Source: Vespula vulgaris
Lineage: Eukaryota; Arthropoda; Insecta; Hymenoptera; Vespidae
DNA: 64,000 nt
NCBI RefSeq assembly: GCF_905475345.1
Contig: NC_066589.1
Span: forward strand, 6,875,501-6,939,500
Reading direction: 5' to 3'
Below are positions 27,466 through 41,953 of this stretch, piece by piece; the first letter of the stretch is position 1, and each line of letters starts with the position of its first letter. The notes under the pieces are model-generated. The model searched no databases, was not told the DNA's origin, and worked only from the letters and a program-made list of their open reading frames with translations. The position numbers and the translations under genes were made by a program.

Positions 27466-28420
27466 ATGATGATGATGGACATGGGCATGTACGGGACCTA
27501 CGGTAAGCCAGATTCATATCCCAACTACGTGTTCGCCGGTCAAGGGAATCATCATCATCAGGCTTCTACCGTCGGTGGACATGTGTCTGTACCACCATCA
27601 CCCGATCTTGCGCCGAGTCATTATTACCCTCAGACAGCAGTGGCTCCTTACTCATCTTCGTCATCCGAAAGTTTCCTGACTGCTGAGTCTGGTGCTTCGT
27701 CAAGTACACCGCCTCAAAGTTTCTACTCGCCGACGGGAGCTGTACTACACGAGGATGGTACTACAACGGCGATCATTTCGTCGGAGAATGGCCTGAGTTA
27801 TACCAATCTTGATTATGCTTCCTCCTCGACATACTCCGGTCAACAACAACAACAACAACAACAGCCACAACCACATACAGGATCCCATGGTTCGAATGAA
27901 CCTCATCAAAGTTACCATGTACAACAAAATACCTACAGAGAAGATCATCATCATCATCATCACCACCACCACCATCATCCTCCGAGTCTTCATCAAACTG
28001 CTACCTTACAAACCCATCAAAGAACGGAACTTGATTTGCATCAACCAACCTCTAGTCACCATCATCATCATCATCATCCTCCTCACCATCGACATGAACC
28101 CGAATATCAGGTACCAGTCGGTGCAACTCCCAATTACGTTCACCAATACGAAGATTCTCTTCACTATCACGCTCCGATCAGACAGAACGAGTTCCCCGGA
28201 CATCCTACAGGACATTACAAAGAAGAGAATCGTGATCCAACCTCTTATCACACTCTTCCACAACCAGGACATTCTCAACAACAGCAACAACATCCTCATC
28301 CACAACATCCTCATCATCAGCAACACTCTCATCAGCACCAACAACAACAACAGCAACAGCAGGCCCAAGTACCTACTTACAAGTGGATGCAAGTTAAAAG
28401 GAACGTTCCTAAGCCCGTCG
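27466..28420 (+). CDS. lab: Labial (Hox1 class), coding exon 1
   Basis: Encodes residues 1-318 and the first base of codon 319 of Labial, a homeodomain transcription factor acting in the nucleus with Extradenticle and Homothorax in anterior head patterning. The start is a run of four Met codons after an in-frame stop at 27439. The start MMMMDMGMYGTYGKPD and the conserved YKWM hexapeptide (residues 305-308, followed by QVKRNVPKP), which binds Exd/PBX, identify it. Between them lies low-complexity sequence: polyQ, an 11-His run (residues 161-171), a second His run and a third Gln-rich region. A consensus donor GTAAGT begins at 28421. The phase-1 break (final G) joins exactly to exon 2 at 40128. 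As in other insects, the hexapeptide and homeodomain are on different exons. Full length would be 486 residues. Confidence 0.95.
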
Positions 28421-29401
28421 GTAAGTGTTTCTTTTCATTGCCAAGTGGATAATTAACATGAACTCAAAGTTAGAGCAGATATTAATAATATTATACTCAT
28501 ATTACACGAGCAAAAAATTTTCTAGATACTTAATAATTATACATTGAAATCACTCCTGATTAAACACATTATTACATAAAACACGAAGTTCAATAAATAA
28601 CATTTTAATTCGATCATTAAAAACAAATTCTCGATAAGCGGGAGTAAACTTACATTTACTTGCGAAGTATCGATAATTTACATACATGGATGATTATAAA
28701 ATCTTATAAATGATAAATGTAGAAATGTTTAATTAAACGGTAGTCGTACAAGTAAAAACAGTAAGATTTACGATCACATTCTATTTACATATCTATCCGC
28801 TTATATATACATATATACATATATATGTGTACATATATATATATACATATATTCTTTCTGCCTAGTTTTATGTAACGACGAACGTAGGAGGATATATCTA
28901 AATATGCCAATGAAATTTGCAAAAGAACGTAAAGATTTATCCTACATACGTATCAAATCACGTCGAGAATCGATTAATAATTATGAAACATATTCTTTTT
29001 TATTAGATAAAATATCAATTACGTAAATCACTAATATGAAAAGCAAATAATTCATAGATCAATTCAATTTCACTAGTATAACAAAAGAAAGCAAAAAAAA
29101 ATATTTCTATTAGGCTTTTGTTGAAATTTCTTTGTTCTTTCTTCTTTTTTTTTCCTTTCTAGTAGACACGCAAAAAGTATAATAAAACTTATTTATCGTT
29201 TTTTATTAGTGATCACTCTAAAAAATTAAATTCAAACATTGAACTACATTTGTTTTTCTTATTAGCCTTTAAAATAAGAAATAACATAAATTATTCATAA
29301 ATTAACATAATCTTGAAAGGGTTAATATTCTTCTCTACAGAACAAGAATGACATGTCACTTTTTGTTCTTAGAATTACGTGTAAATCACGCACGAAATAT
29401 A

Positions 29402-29404
<3 letters not shown>

Positions 29405-29485
<81 letters not shown>
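29405..29485. repeat. (TA)n followed by (GA)n microsatellite
   Basis: A TA run (about 29405-29449) switches directly to a GA run (29450-29485). Such compound repeats are highly polymorphic. Confidence 0.92.
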
Positions 29486-29488
<3 letters not shown>

Positions 29489-31679
29489 CACACATACGTA
29501 TATATATACCTACTAAAAAATAACGAAGGCAACGAAACGTATATACGTCACATTTCACTTGTGCGTCAATCTTAATTGAACTCACCACCCAAGTGAAAAG
29601 TTCTCTTTAGAATCAGTCGATTAGGCTTCGTGTCTACGTCTGCGTATATCGGGTTTGTACATGAATTCATGTAAAGTATCCTCAACGAGACGCGATTAGG
29701 TCATGTCGTTACTTAATCGAGGACACGAGTCGAAATCACGCTTCCAAGAACGTAAGGCGTTCTTGAACTTCTAAACACTCTATTATTGCGTCTGATATTA
29801 TGTTACTTGAAGAAGTTAGTGAAAGGAAGAAAAAAGAGAAAAAAAACAAAAAGTAAAAAGTAAAAAATAAACAAAAACAAATTAGAATGAAGTAAAAATT
29901 TTAGAAATAATAATAACACATCTTTTTTAACATTTACTTAATTTCTACGATAAAAATAAAATAAAAAAATTATAAGAAAGTGTGCACATACTGATAATAA
30001 AAAATATCAATCTAAAGATTAAACGATATTTAAAAAAAACATTATTATCAATGTTCTACAATCATTGCTCTATATTATCACATCTAACAGTTTGACTACC
30101 GTTTACGCCTATGGGCGACACTCGTAAACGTAATAGATAAGATTATGCACACGAAACGAGGAACAGAAGATACTCGAGGTTTACGAGAATGTCCTACCCA
30201 GTACGATCATAAATCAAGCTTGCAAGCGCCGCTCGTTGAGTTTCTATCTCTCATATACAAACGTTTGCTTACGATAGATCTCGATACCTCTCGAAAGATT
30301 CAAAGGCGTATATACAAAGAAAATATATATATACATGCGCATATAAATATATGTAAGAAAAACCACTATATATAAAAAAGTATATATAAAAAAGTATGAT
30401 AAAACAATTTTTTTTTACTATATTTATAATAATTATTTTTTCTTTATATAAAATATATAAATATGTGTATCTGATAATTCTCAATTTTTTTAATTAAAAG
30501 AAATGAATCATAAAACTTAAATTTTCTTTAATTCTTAAATTTCCATTGAACGAATTGATGTAGATATATTTTTAACGTAACAAATCATTCATTGTTTTGT
30601 TTATAAATATCAAAGATATCTAATCACAATGTCGACTTTAATCGAATAAAAATATCGCGTACGTATTTAATAGAAGTACTTTATATTTAGTTAACTATGT
30701 AAGACTGAGATAGATACGATAAAGTTTGCCGTTACAAAAGGAATTTGTGAACCCAAATTTATCTGACAAAATAATGATCTTTCGAAAAGAAGAAAAAAGA
30801 CCTCAACTGATAACGATAAGGTTATATATACTATTTTCAAATCACTTAAGAAGAAAACATCCGCTTGACAAAAATATTCATTTGAAAATTAATAAAATAA
30901 ATAATTGTTTGGACAATGATAATATCTGCTAACATTTTTTAAATTTTATATTAATTTTTATTTCGATAATAAAAATTGTGTTTGATATATATACACACAC
31001 ACACATACACACACACATGTATATATCAAAGAAACGTGTAATCGTCGGCGCCAGACACGAAATAATAACGAGTTATCAAATCTATTCTACAGATCACCGA
31101 TGAGAACTCACATACGTTAATATTAAGATATCGGAATTAGAAATTTGACGGAACAGAACCGGTTTAGATTTATAGCCGTCAAATCTTAAACGTACTTTCT
31201 CACACTTTTGTCGATATTAAAGATACTTAACTCGCATTACGATTGAAATTTTAATTGCTACTTACGACGCACAATAAAAATATGTCCGCGAGAAGTTGTC
31301 AAGGAATATTTTCGACACGTCACGACGAAGAAAGATTAAAAGTCCTACAAACACATAGATAAAAATAAAAATTTCCTTGTAATTTGAAACAAATTTCATA
31401 ACGTGATAAGTGAAACATTTCGATGATCGAGTAGTTTTGGAAATTTTTATTCGACGATAAAGTGAAGCGCGGAACTGATAGAATAGAAAAAAAAAGAAGA
31501 AAGAAAAAAGGAAACATAAGAATATATAAAAATATGCAAGTAAAAAATTTTCTTTAATGTTAATAGGATGACAGTCGATGATCGAACGATCTTTGAAATC
31601 TTGATTTGATAATAAAATAATGACCGAGCGTGCAATTCCTTAGAAGTATCTTAACATATTTCTTACAACGTTACGACGG

Positions 31680-32045
31680 TTAGGTATCGCAAAGCAGCTG
31701 TGAAAACGTCACGTTCGATGTTAAGCAAGAAATGAGACATCTTAAAACACTAGACCGGTTCTCCTAACTTCGGCATTAGCTCGCTCGAAAGGTACGGGAC
31801 AGCAACGTAAATACATATATATGTATATAGCTTAACATGCTTCTCTGGTAACAGTGAGAGCGTTCTCGTTCAAAGCTTGTTGAATGGATCTTGTCGGAGT
31901 TAGGTACCGGCGTTACGCTTAATAGCTCATTATAATCGAATTAATAACGGCAGCCTCGAGAATTGAGAAGGGTGAGACGCGCCGCCAATTGCCGCGGAAC
32001 ATGCAAATCGTAGCCCGATTCACCCAGCCCTCTCTTTAAAACCCC
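31680..32045. promoter_or_regulatory. Intronic block with octamer site
   Basis: A GC-richer, repeat-poor block of the lab intron containing a perfect POU octamer ATGCAAAT (32001-32008) next to CCGCGG, a CAGCTG E-box near 31695, and a TATA-rich segment near 31815-31830. Enhancer function is inferred from composition and motif only. Confidence 0.25.
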
Positions 32046-32499
32046 TAACTTCATCGCTCTATCTTTTCCTCTTTCACGCTATTACCCACTTCATTTCAAA
32101 TCTTCACGAAATTACTTTCCTTAAGATCACTTGACTTTCTCTGATTTAAAGGTTGTTACATTACCTTGATCATATTTTATTTTTACTATTTGTTTTATTA
32201 ATCGATCTTAATGAATAATTTGTATATTGATCAATCAAATGTATACGGATATATAGAGTGAATATCTCATAAAATATGATCACTTATCTACACACACACA
32301 CACGTATCCTGCATGATCTTATAGATCCTACAATTCTACAAATACCAACACATAACATAGATCCTAAGTGAAGACTTTTACTAATTTAATAATTTCATCA
32401 AGATTATAATATATTTTTTCGATGAAATGAATAAGATCGATTGTGTAAGACGTAACAAAGAAAAGAAAAAAAGACGAAGATTATTAGTAATTAGAATCA

Positions 32500-32830
32500 G
32501 AAAGTGGTAGAGATTCGATTGAAATAAGAGGATGGGCGTGGCAGAAAGAAGCTCTGGTGGGAAGACTCTGCTAGATTTTGGTTGGTTAACTTTTTTGGTT
32601 GGCCGAGATCTCACAATACCTCTCGTTTTCCCCTTCGTGAGTCTAGACCATATCGTACGCCAGGGGGTCCAGAATAGAGAAAACTTCTAGAGGGACGGCC
32701 AGAGCTCCATGATGCTTCAAGGGCTGCTACGAAAGGGGCTGCCTAGGGGACACTTGCGCAGGATTCGAAAAAAAATGGAAAGAGCGTCGCAACGCTGTCA
32801 GCCTTTGCGAACCGATCTATCATACTAAAC
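32500..32830. promoter_or_regulatory. Intronic GC-richer block
   Basis: Unique, non-repetitive sequence with two GGTTGG motifs (32580-32602) and GGGGTCCAG, AGGGACGGCC and GGGGCTGCC runs near 32660-32745. No open frame accounts for it. Candidate lab intronic enhancer. Confidence 0.2.
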
Positions 32831-34459
32831 TCGATTTCTTTTCTCGGACGATGCGCTCAATAGCGGGATTGCTAATATCGAGAGAAAGAGAAAATGCCGA
32901 GACAAATGAGTAGCCGCTGCGTAAAAAATCTACTTACTTTCCTTCCCAAGAATGAGATTCCAAATTTTATTCGACACTTCTTTCTCTAATCCCTATATAA
33001 AATAAAATAGATACATTTGATACGGTATAATGTGGCGTTAGCAGAAAATATGTCACAAATACTAACAAATTATTATAAATTTTGTCTTACTAATAATATT
33101 AAAGTACATACGACACCGATATGTGTCAAGATTTATTATGAAAAATCATTTATTTTTTCTTATAAGATTTTCTTTTTCATTAGAAATTTTTCTCTTTGCA
33201 CTTTTCATCCGAACAATCGTACAAAGAAAGATTCACATTGAATCTTTTAGGTCAGGTTCATCGACCTATACATTTAGAAATCGCGTCGCGCGCTGATATA
33301 ACATTCTTAATTATATTATAACGTTACTATTCACATCTAGGTCAACAAGTATCTTCATACCTTGATGAAATAAAACTAATCTCTATTAGACACTGACATA
33401 ATACCATTAATCGACACATACATAACTATTAATTAACAAGAAATGGTAACAACAACTTGGTAAATAAGTGTAATCTTTAACGATCTCTTCATTCGTGTTG
33501 TCACATATATTATCGATATTACTATAATTATAATGATTTTTACCTTATAATTGTATGAGGAAGTAAGTTGAACTAGTTTTACTATCTTGATAAAATAACG
33601 TAAACATACCTATTACCTTGCTTTAAAAATTATTTCCAGATGTTTATTTTGTGTTTCTTTATAATCAGAATTAATAAGAAATTTCATTGCTTATTCGTCA
33701 ATTACACTGATAAAAAAATAAACTAAATATAAAAACGAAATAAAAATTCTTACGTATATAAAGAGCAATTACGTTGATAAATATAAATATATTCTTAAAT
33801 AATAATATATGTAGATGTAAAGTCTTTGAGAATCTTCAAAATCATGATAACGTTTACCGTCAATATTCTGTAAAATTTATTTCCGAGAGACCGTCTCATT
33901 TCCTCGAAGACTATCACCTTTTAGGCCGCTTTAAAATATGCATATAGTTAAGTATCGACTCTCTGACCGAACGTATTCAGGGACGCCATAAGTTAGCCAA
34001 AATCAAATCGGAGTCTTCCCAATTGTTAAATCTCTTTCATAAAATCTAAATAATTGCATAAAAAATGAATAGATATTAAATTCTAAAAATGTTTTTCAAG
34101 AAAATTATGTAAAAAGTATCTAATAAAAAGTAGTCAAGAGATAAGGAAAGATAAAAAAGACCTCGATAAAAAAAAAAAGAAAAAGATAAACTATCTAGTC
34201 TAACACTATTAACACTGTGAGTAGTAATATATTAGATATTACTTCTTCAAACATTTATTAATCAAGGCAAAAGAAAAGAAAGAAAAAGAAACATAGATAA
34301 TCGTAGGGCAGGCTAAGTTATATGAGCGGCCCTGAGAACGTCTCGAGAGTAGAGGAGGAAGAGTATAAAAGAGAGAAAGAGAGAAGGAGAGAAAATATAC
34401 ATATACATATATCGAAGAGAGACGTGTGTCCGATAATAAGAAAGAGAGAAGAGAAGAGA

Positions 34460-34830
34460 ACGTGGGTCGAGGCAAACGCGAGCGTTCGCGGCCGCTCCGC
34501 TCCGGTCCGTTCGCGGCAAACGCGCCGGACGCGTGAGTGAGTGGCCGATATCTCAAGAGGGGATCAGAGGATCGTTCGCGTGTTTCCAGCAGGGCTGCCA
34601 CCCGCCGAACCTGGCAACCCCATATCCCACACGAGCCACCACCACCACCACCATCACCATCACCATCACCATCACCACCACCAGCTGGTTTAGTTCGTTC
34701 GTTCGTTCGTTCGTTCGTTCGTTCGTTCGTTCGTTCGTTCGTAGGTTCGTAGGTTCGTTCGTTCGTTCGTCCGCCACCCTCCTGTCCACGTGTCTCGCTC
34801 ACGCTGATTTTCATTTCCGCGGTACTTCAG
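34460..34830. promoter_or_regulatory. CpG-rich island in the lab intron
   Basis: The most GC- and CpG-rich stretch of the intron, including GCGGCCGC (34486-34493), several CGCG and GCCGG elements, a CAC/CAT trinucleotide run and a GTTC array. Such an island inside AT-rich DNA could be an alternative promoter or enhancer core. Open frames on both strands here encode Thr-Asn-Glu-Arg, Ser-Phe-Val-Arg or similar tetrapeptide repeats, which are translations of the GTTC array and are not credible genes. Confidence 0.3.
34628..34770. repeat. CAC/CAT run and (GTTC)n tetranucleotide array
   Basis: A CAC/CAT trinucleotide segment (about 34635-34682) is followed by roughly a dozen perfect GTTC units (34692-34741). 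A second set follows, separated by GTAG variants, to about 34770. Confidence 0.9.
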
Positions 34831-37800
34831 TCAACTGGCCGTCTCTCACTCTCGCTCTCACTCTCACTCTCATTCTCTCTATTTCTTTCTACGTCGGTCT
34901 CTCTTAACTCGTATTGACCGCATCCGTGCCTCCGACGAATTACCGTCGACTACGACCAACCTAAGACTATCCTTTCCCTAATTTTGCCTGTCGATTAGAT
35001 ATTATTTTCTAACAAATCGTTGAGGGAAAAAAAATATATATACATATGTATACGTGTGTATTTATGTGCGTATATATGTATTATATATCTATGTATATGG
35101 ATATGTATAACGTAGAATATGTTCGATATGATCAATTAAAAATTAGTAACGAAAAAGTAATTAATTGCTTCGAATATTCTTCCATTGATTTAGCTTTGAT
35201 AATGTCTAACTTCATTGTTATTGCATCATTAAATAAAATCGAATACGATACTGTGAAGACAATATTTATCTACGTAAAATTAATATGCAGGAATATTCAT
35301 ACATATCTGTTCGATTGTTAACCATTACCATATCTAATAACATTACTATTACATCTAACAAACACGTAAGAAAGAGAACTAATTTGCATGTATATGCTTA
35401 CTTCTATTAAATACTTATACGAGACAGAAAGATATGTTGTAGTTGTATATAAAATAAATACTATTTATATGTTTGAATTATTCGTTCAATTGCACACGAA
35501 AAAATAGTAAAAAGAATTTCACTAAGGTAATTCCTTCTGTTCAGCTTCCACACATCGGTCGTCGTATCTCGTCAGGCACGTTGATTTTAGTATTATGATA
35601 AGTAATATCCTGAGTCACAGTCGTACATGAAAATGGTAACGATACATATATAATACCTATAATACCTAGATATATATATATATATACACACATATATCTA
35701 CATGTATATAAATGTGTCTCTATATATAACGTAATATAAAAGGGGGTGCGTGCAGCACGTTCGACAAGATCCGCGCTTCGTGTACGTTCGTAAATGCGCT
35801 TGGACATTCCCCGCTAAAATTAGGCTTATCACGATACTACCTGCGATAAATGTCGACGACTTTAACGCCCTTTTCTACGTCTACAAAACATTTTGATATC
35901 CGAAAAAGAAAAAATTCGTTCTTTTTAGAAAACGAAAAAATTCTTTTTTTGTTTAAATAAGTAAACACTAAATCGCTAAGGAAATAAAACGTACAAATAC
36001 GTTAATACGAACTTGAAAATCGAGTTCAAGAAATATCTAGTTCAAGATCACAGTTTTGTTTCTAAGATATAAACTCTAATTAAAGATGAAGACACGTAGA
36101 TAACAAAACGACGAAGCTTTTGCATATGAAAATAAATTATTTTAAGGTTGATCATATCGCTTAAAGAATTTCAAATATTTTATGTAATACCAAATACTCG
36201 TCCGATGATATGCATTTATATGTATACATATCGGTATAGACATAGCTCTAAATGTATATATATACGTCTCACGACAACATGTACGAAGGGTAGACGACGA
36301 TTATCCAACTGCTGAGCAAGGTTTCAACCCGTACACGCCAACCAGCCAGTCCACGTTCGTTCAAAGGCTTTCCGATTAAATCTTACCTGGCTTAATATTA
36401 TTATTTTACTTACTGCATGCAAGAACATAAGAAAGACAGGTAAGAGAGAGAAAGAGAGAAAGAGAGAGACAGAGAGAGATACAGAGATAGGAAAAGGGAA
36501 TATAAAAATCTGCTAAGCCTCGTCTATCTATATCTAGTAGTTCGACTACTTTTGCTTTTGAAGCAACTATCGCAACATCTAGTTACGTTCAATTAAGAAG
36601 AAAATAAAACAGAGGAAAGAAAGAGTACACAAGAAATTCACATATATTAAAGATTACAGTAATTATTATATGCGTATAGATATATTTCATCTCTACGAAT
36701 AGGATCGTTGAATATGTATTGTATCTACATGTATTCGATACATATACCTCTTAGACGTCGCCGACAGTAAAGGATCCCTTCATCACACAAGATCATCTGC
36801 TCTTATGCGGTAACAACCTTCCCCGCGCGTTGAAAGTACATTATGCAATTCAAATATTATTCAAAGGCTAAAAGCCATGAGGGACAGATGAAATAAGGAA
36901 GCGTTAGGGGTTAGAAAGTATAAACCAGGGGAATAGGTAAAAGATATCGTGGTATTACGTTACAGGAAATACGGATTTCGATGGATTCTTTATCTCTATT
37001 TCATCTTTCAAAATTATTCTTAGATTAGATAACGATTATTGCGATTATACTACATTTTTTAATCGTCGCCAAAATCGTATATCCTTCTAATATATTTCTT
37101 TTCTTTTTTAAATATTTTTATCTAACACATAAATATTTATCTATAACATTTTCCATCAACTTCTCATTGCTACGTATCTAACAAATAAGTTATAATTTGA
37201 GTTTTTGTTAACAATATGATGCAATAATAAAATTAATAACAAAACTCATTGAGAAACAGCTGGATTTGATCGATATAGATGTCTAAATTTCACGGTTTAA
37301 TACCAAGCAAAAGTTCCTAAATAAATATTAGAATAACATCTGGCTCTGATAGTTCGAAAGGAAACAAAAAATGAGGTCTTTGGATATTTGATCGAAACAT
37401 TCATCGTTTCTCAACATCAAATGATTCTGTTGTTTTTGATACTTCCTATTTTCATTTATCCTCTTAATATAACACATATCATATACACACACGTACACAT
37501 GCATCATCCTTCATAAATATTAAATAAGAAAAAGGAGCAACAATGTCACCGAAGTATCGTGATAACTCTTTGATTTAACGTAAGAGATAACGCGTAATAA
37601 TAAAAGTAATTTATTAACAATATCAATATAAAAATTTATAATAAGATCATTAGGCCGTTCGCGTTATCTAAGCATAACTAAACTGGATATCGTAATCTTC
37701 GAGACAAGCTTCTAATCCAGAAACATTAAAGGTATGCTCACTCGAGCATGATACTTACGTCAATATCAATTGCCGTTCTAATATTTTTTTTTCTTTTTTT

Positions 37801-40127
37801 TTCCTATATCGAAACATATTTTCATTGCCCTTTATATCTCGCATAACTTAATGAATTAATGAAAAAAACGTTCAAATCATTTGGATACATTTTCTAGATG
37901 ATATATGATAATAATAATTTATTTATTTACCTTATTCTATATATAGATCGCAATTCATTCGCACAAAGAAAAAGCATAAATTAAAATATGTTCTTTTTGC
38001 ATTTAAATCATTGAAGCGAACAAGTAACACGGGAATGTTCTCTGATCATCGATACGTATCCATTGCTATGCAAAACGAGCCTATGTCGGAAATCATTTGT
38101 CTCGAGGATAAATGAGAAATTGGTAAAGCGGACGAGGGTAACTTGAGGGTGAACTACAGAGAGTAAAGGAAGAACCGATAGAAGGTAGAAAAGACTTAAA
38201 CATTGCTGAGTCAACGAAGGCGTTGACATTGCTAATTATCTTTTCATAATGCATAGAAGCAACCCTTCAGTCACCTTCTCTTTCACTGTGATTATAGGTA
38301 CTGTCAAAAAAAGGCATTCGCATTATGCATCACGCAACTACCAACAAAAACAATAATAAAAAGAAAAAGAACAAAAAAGAAAAGAAAAACAGGAATTTCA
38401 AACAATGACTCTATCACCTCTATACTACTATAAAAATATATATATGAAATATATTATGTAAAAATTTCTATGACAAATAATTTTTAAATTGTAAACTTGT
38501 AAACAGTCTATATAAACATTGTATAAAACAATCTGTATCGTCCAAAAGTATCAGTTATTTATAAACTACCACCGTTCTCAAAGTTAGCTCTCTCATGGCC
38601 ATTAAGCTTACGCTTCTCCAAACCGAATGATAAACTTGGACAAGTTCTATCAGGCACGCCGGAGAGATTGAATGAAATGTTTCCCGTTTTCGCGACTCAT
38701 TCATCAATTTAGCACCTTAACAAGGCTACCGGACACAACGTTACCGACTTTATCTATGGTCTTCGACTAACAAAACCCACGTTTCGCGATACGTTACTCT
38801 CATTTTTCTACGAATCTGTAAAAAAAAAAGATTCTTTTCTTTCTTAGACTTCACTAAGAAATGAAATGTTTTTACAAAAGTTAACGTTCGTAAAAAAGAA
38901 AAAGGAAAAGAAATTTTCGGACATTATCTTAAAAGTTAAACTTACAACTTATTACAACGGAACAGGCATTAACATAGCATCTAAATTAAAGTATCCGCAG
39001 AATATAATCTTCAAAGATTAAAATAAGTAGGTATAGAGGAGTCAAGAATAAAAAAGAAAAAAAGAAAATAAAAGAGAGAAGTTCATGGTAAATATACACA
39101 TAATATCTAGCCCCGATATAAAAGATGTGACTTTAAGGCGTTGGCTTGACAGTTTCGTCCACCCTCAGCCATTAAGTAAATTGATCTCCACATACCGGTA
39201 GTCTAAATAACAACCTAATTTTCATAATGCGCAAACGAGAGCCCCCTCTTTCATCCTTTTCTCCCGTTTTTTTTGTCGAAGTGTTCCATTTTTTTTTGTT
39301 TTCTCCGCAACTTAATTAGATTATATATAATTATTATTCGTGGTATCGCAATACTCAAAATATTTCGTCATTCACAAACAAAATTTTTTCCTGTATGTAT
39401 TTAGTTGTTTATTTATAAATTTACTATTACTCTTACGGAGATTGATAACTGGACAAAAAATAACTACGTGATAACTCAACGATACGTACAACCACACATA
39501 TCTGTTAAACAGCTGATGCAATTTGATCCAATGATAGGGCTCAACCCTATCGTTCGTTCACCTTCTCATACAGGTCATCCTTTCCGAAAACTACTTTCCG
39601 AGAGAATTGGCCAGCTGTGTTGGACAAGAATGGGCTGTCACTTAAAGGGATTTAAGTTAATCTCAGACTACACATATTGCTTTCCAATATTTCACGCTAT
39701 TTCCTAATCGTAAGAGGATAAGCCGTTTTATATTGACGATATCTAGTACAAAGTCATCCAAACAAACAACGTACTCGAATCGAAACAGACAATTCGTACG
39801 ATCGTTGATATTATCGTCGATTAATTACTTTTCCACTGGTGTTACAAGAACGCGAGAGAATGAAAAATTTTTTTTGATATCTTTCATAAAACTCCTTGAA
39901 ATTTCAATTGCTAACAATCTAGTTTTACTTGACTTATCTATAATTACATCCTAATAAACATCGATAAAAAATATATATATTTTTTACTATCCATGAAATC
40001 GTTCGTTAATCGTCGATAATTTCTTTGATCTTTCAACCTGTTAATAAAAAAAAAAAAAAAGGAAAAAAAAAGAAAAAAAAAAGAATGTTTCTAACTTATC
40101 TAACAATAAAACGTTCTCTGTTCGCAG

Positions 40128-40633
40128 CCACAAAAACGACTCACAATGCTGGAGATTTTATCGGTAACACGGTCGGTGGTACAAATCCGTCGGTCTATGG
40201 AAATTCAACGAGTGGTACCGTGAACTGTCTTACTGGCGGTCCATTAGCTGGTATAACAAGTGGCTTCAACAATACCGGTCGTACGAACTTCACTAACAAA
40301 CAACTAACCGAATTGGAGAAGGAATTCCATTTTAACAAGTACTTGACACGCGCGAGACGCATCGAAATAGCCTCGGCCCTTCAACTAAACGAGACGCAAG
40401 TGAAAATCTGGTTTCAGAATAGACGAATGAAGCAGAAGAAGAGGATGAAGGAGGGCCTTATACCGGCCGATGGTGGAAACGTTAGTCAACTAACTGGTGC
40501 GAGGAGTAGCAGCAATTCACCGACGAGCAATCACCAAACAACAACCAATCAGGACAATATTACTGGACTTAGTTTATCCAGTTTCACCAGCGACAATAGT
40601 CGAGAATCACCGCCTATATCGATCAAAGATTAA
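40128..40633 (+). CDS. lab: Labial (Hox1 class), coding exon 2 with homeodomain
   Basis: Acceptor AG at 40126-40127. The first two bases complete codon 319 with the G from exon 1, and the frame runs to TAA at 40631-40633, giving residues 319-486. After a Gly/Ser/Thr/Asn-rich linker comes a complete 60-residue homeodomain (about residues 366-425). It begins NNTGRTNFTNKQLTELEKEF and has recognition helix NETQVKIWFQNRRMKQKKRM, with W48, F49, Q50, N51 and R53 all present. NNTGRTNFTNKQLTELEKEFHF is diagnostic of the Labial/HOX1 class. EGLIPAD follows directly, as in fly Lab. The tail is Ser/Asn/Thr-rich and ends SPPISIKD. The ATG upstream at 40086 and the lysine run before it belong to the intron. 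Confidence 0.97.
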
Positions 40634-41661
40634 CTCGATCATTTATGATCTTATGCGACGAGACGATGATTGGATCTAAACTAAGACTCTCGTGATAGGA
40701 AGCAAAAATAATTATTGATATCCAGCCAATGAGGCAAACAAAAAGATATTTCCTTACGTTTACATATTACTCGAATAATATTTCGTTCAACAATTGCATT
40801 CATACTGATCTTATTTCGAATATCACGTTCGTTGCAAATGAAACTTTTTGATTTAACGATTTAAGATATAAATGTGTTTTTATAGTTTTCTTTTATTTTT
40901 ATCTTTTTTTATTTTTTTTTTTTTTTTATCTTTTTTTCTCTATAATTGATATTAAACTCGAGATATAATTCTCGCATTTAGATAGAAGAAAAATATGAAA
41001 ATTCGTCTTAAAGCTGGAAATATTTATGATTTAGTCGTTATGTAAATTATTATTCGATATAGGCGAACTTTTTCTTTTCGTGCTACAACGTTACCATTGT
41101 AAATTATCTTATTCTCAACGATCTTAGTAAATTTATTTTTACTTGAAATTTCGTGATTATATCATATATATCTCGATTATATGAAAATTGTAAGAAGAAA
41201 CTACCATCCTGAGAGAGCCCTCGTTAGATTAAAAAAAGAAAAAGAAAAAGAAAAAAAAAAGAAAAAATACATCTAGAGATAATACAAACAACTTAGATTA
41301 TCTTTTAATTAGATAGTTCTACTATCGATAAAATAAACGAAGATGCAAATATAATTAATAAAAAAGAAAAAAAAAGATTAATTCCTAATTTAAATAATCT
41401 ATATCTTGATTTCGACTAACAAAAATCTTTTTCGAATTCATTTACACGAGCCGAAATACATATGTACATTTGTAAATGATTTCTCAAAATATCATTACTA
41501 TGTAACGGTATATATGCATCTAAACCTACATACAAACACGTTGGTTTCATAAATATGAGCGAAAAAATGTGTACGCAAGACTATATACGATATACAATTA
41601 CAAATATTAGTATACAAACGTTTGTAAATTAACTTCTTAAAGTGTTGCGAAATGTTTAACA

Positions 41662-41731
<70 letters not shown>

Positions 41732-41909
41732 TGTAACGTGTAACATCAGGATGTATAGAAGGACTCGTTAATTTGTAAGTCCCTGTTAAAAAGGTTTCTT
41801 CATAATGAAGTTCCATCTTTTCCCGAAGTATTATATCTTCAAAAGTAAAATTATTACAAGATTATTATTATTACATGATAATCTATATCTATACATATAT
41901 ACATTCATA

Positions 41910-41953
<44 letters not shown>

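Larger units (their letters stand above)
28421..40127 (+). other. lab intron, 11.7 kb
   Basis: Begins GTAAGT and ends TTCTCTGTTCGCAG. It contains no supported gene on either strand. It holds TA/GA microsatellites (29405-29485), a purine homopolymer stretch near 40045-40084, and three GC-richer blocks listed separately (about 31680-32045, 32500-32830, 34460-34830). The open frame at 39405-39707 has no start context or recognised similarity and is left out. A long first intron is common for lab and may carry enhancers. Confidence 0.85.

Noticed and set aside
34239..34814. 191-codon reverse frame with Thr-Asn-Glu-Arg repeats
   Set aside because: It is a product of the GTTC tetranucleotide array and a CAC/CAT run, open on both strands.
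39405..39707. 100-codon frame in the lab intron just before exon 2
   Set aside because: No recognisable domain and no splice logic with lab. It contains a small hairpin (GATAGGG/CCCTATC near 39533-39550) but nothing else.
40025..40127. Upstream extension of the lab homeodomain frame (Lys-rich start)
   Set aside because: It is intron sequence. A consensus acceptor at 40127 and exact phase match to the exon 1 donor define the exon border.
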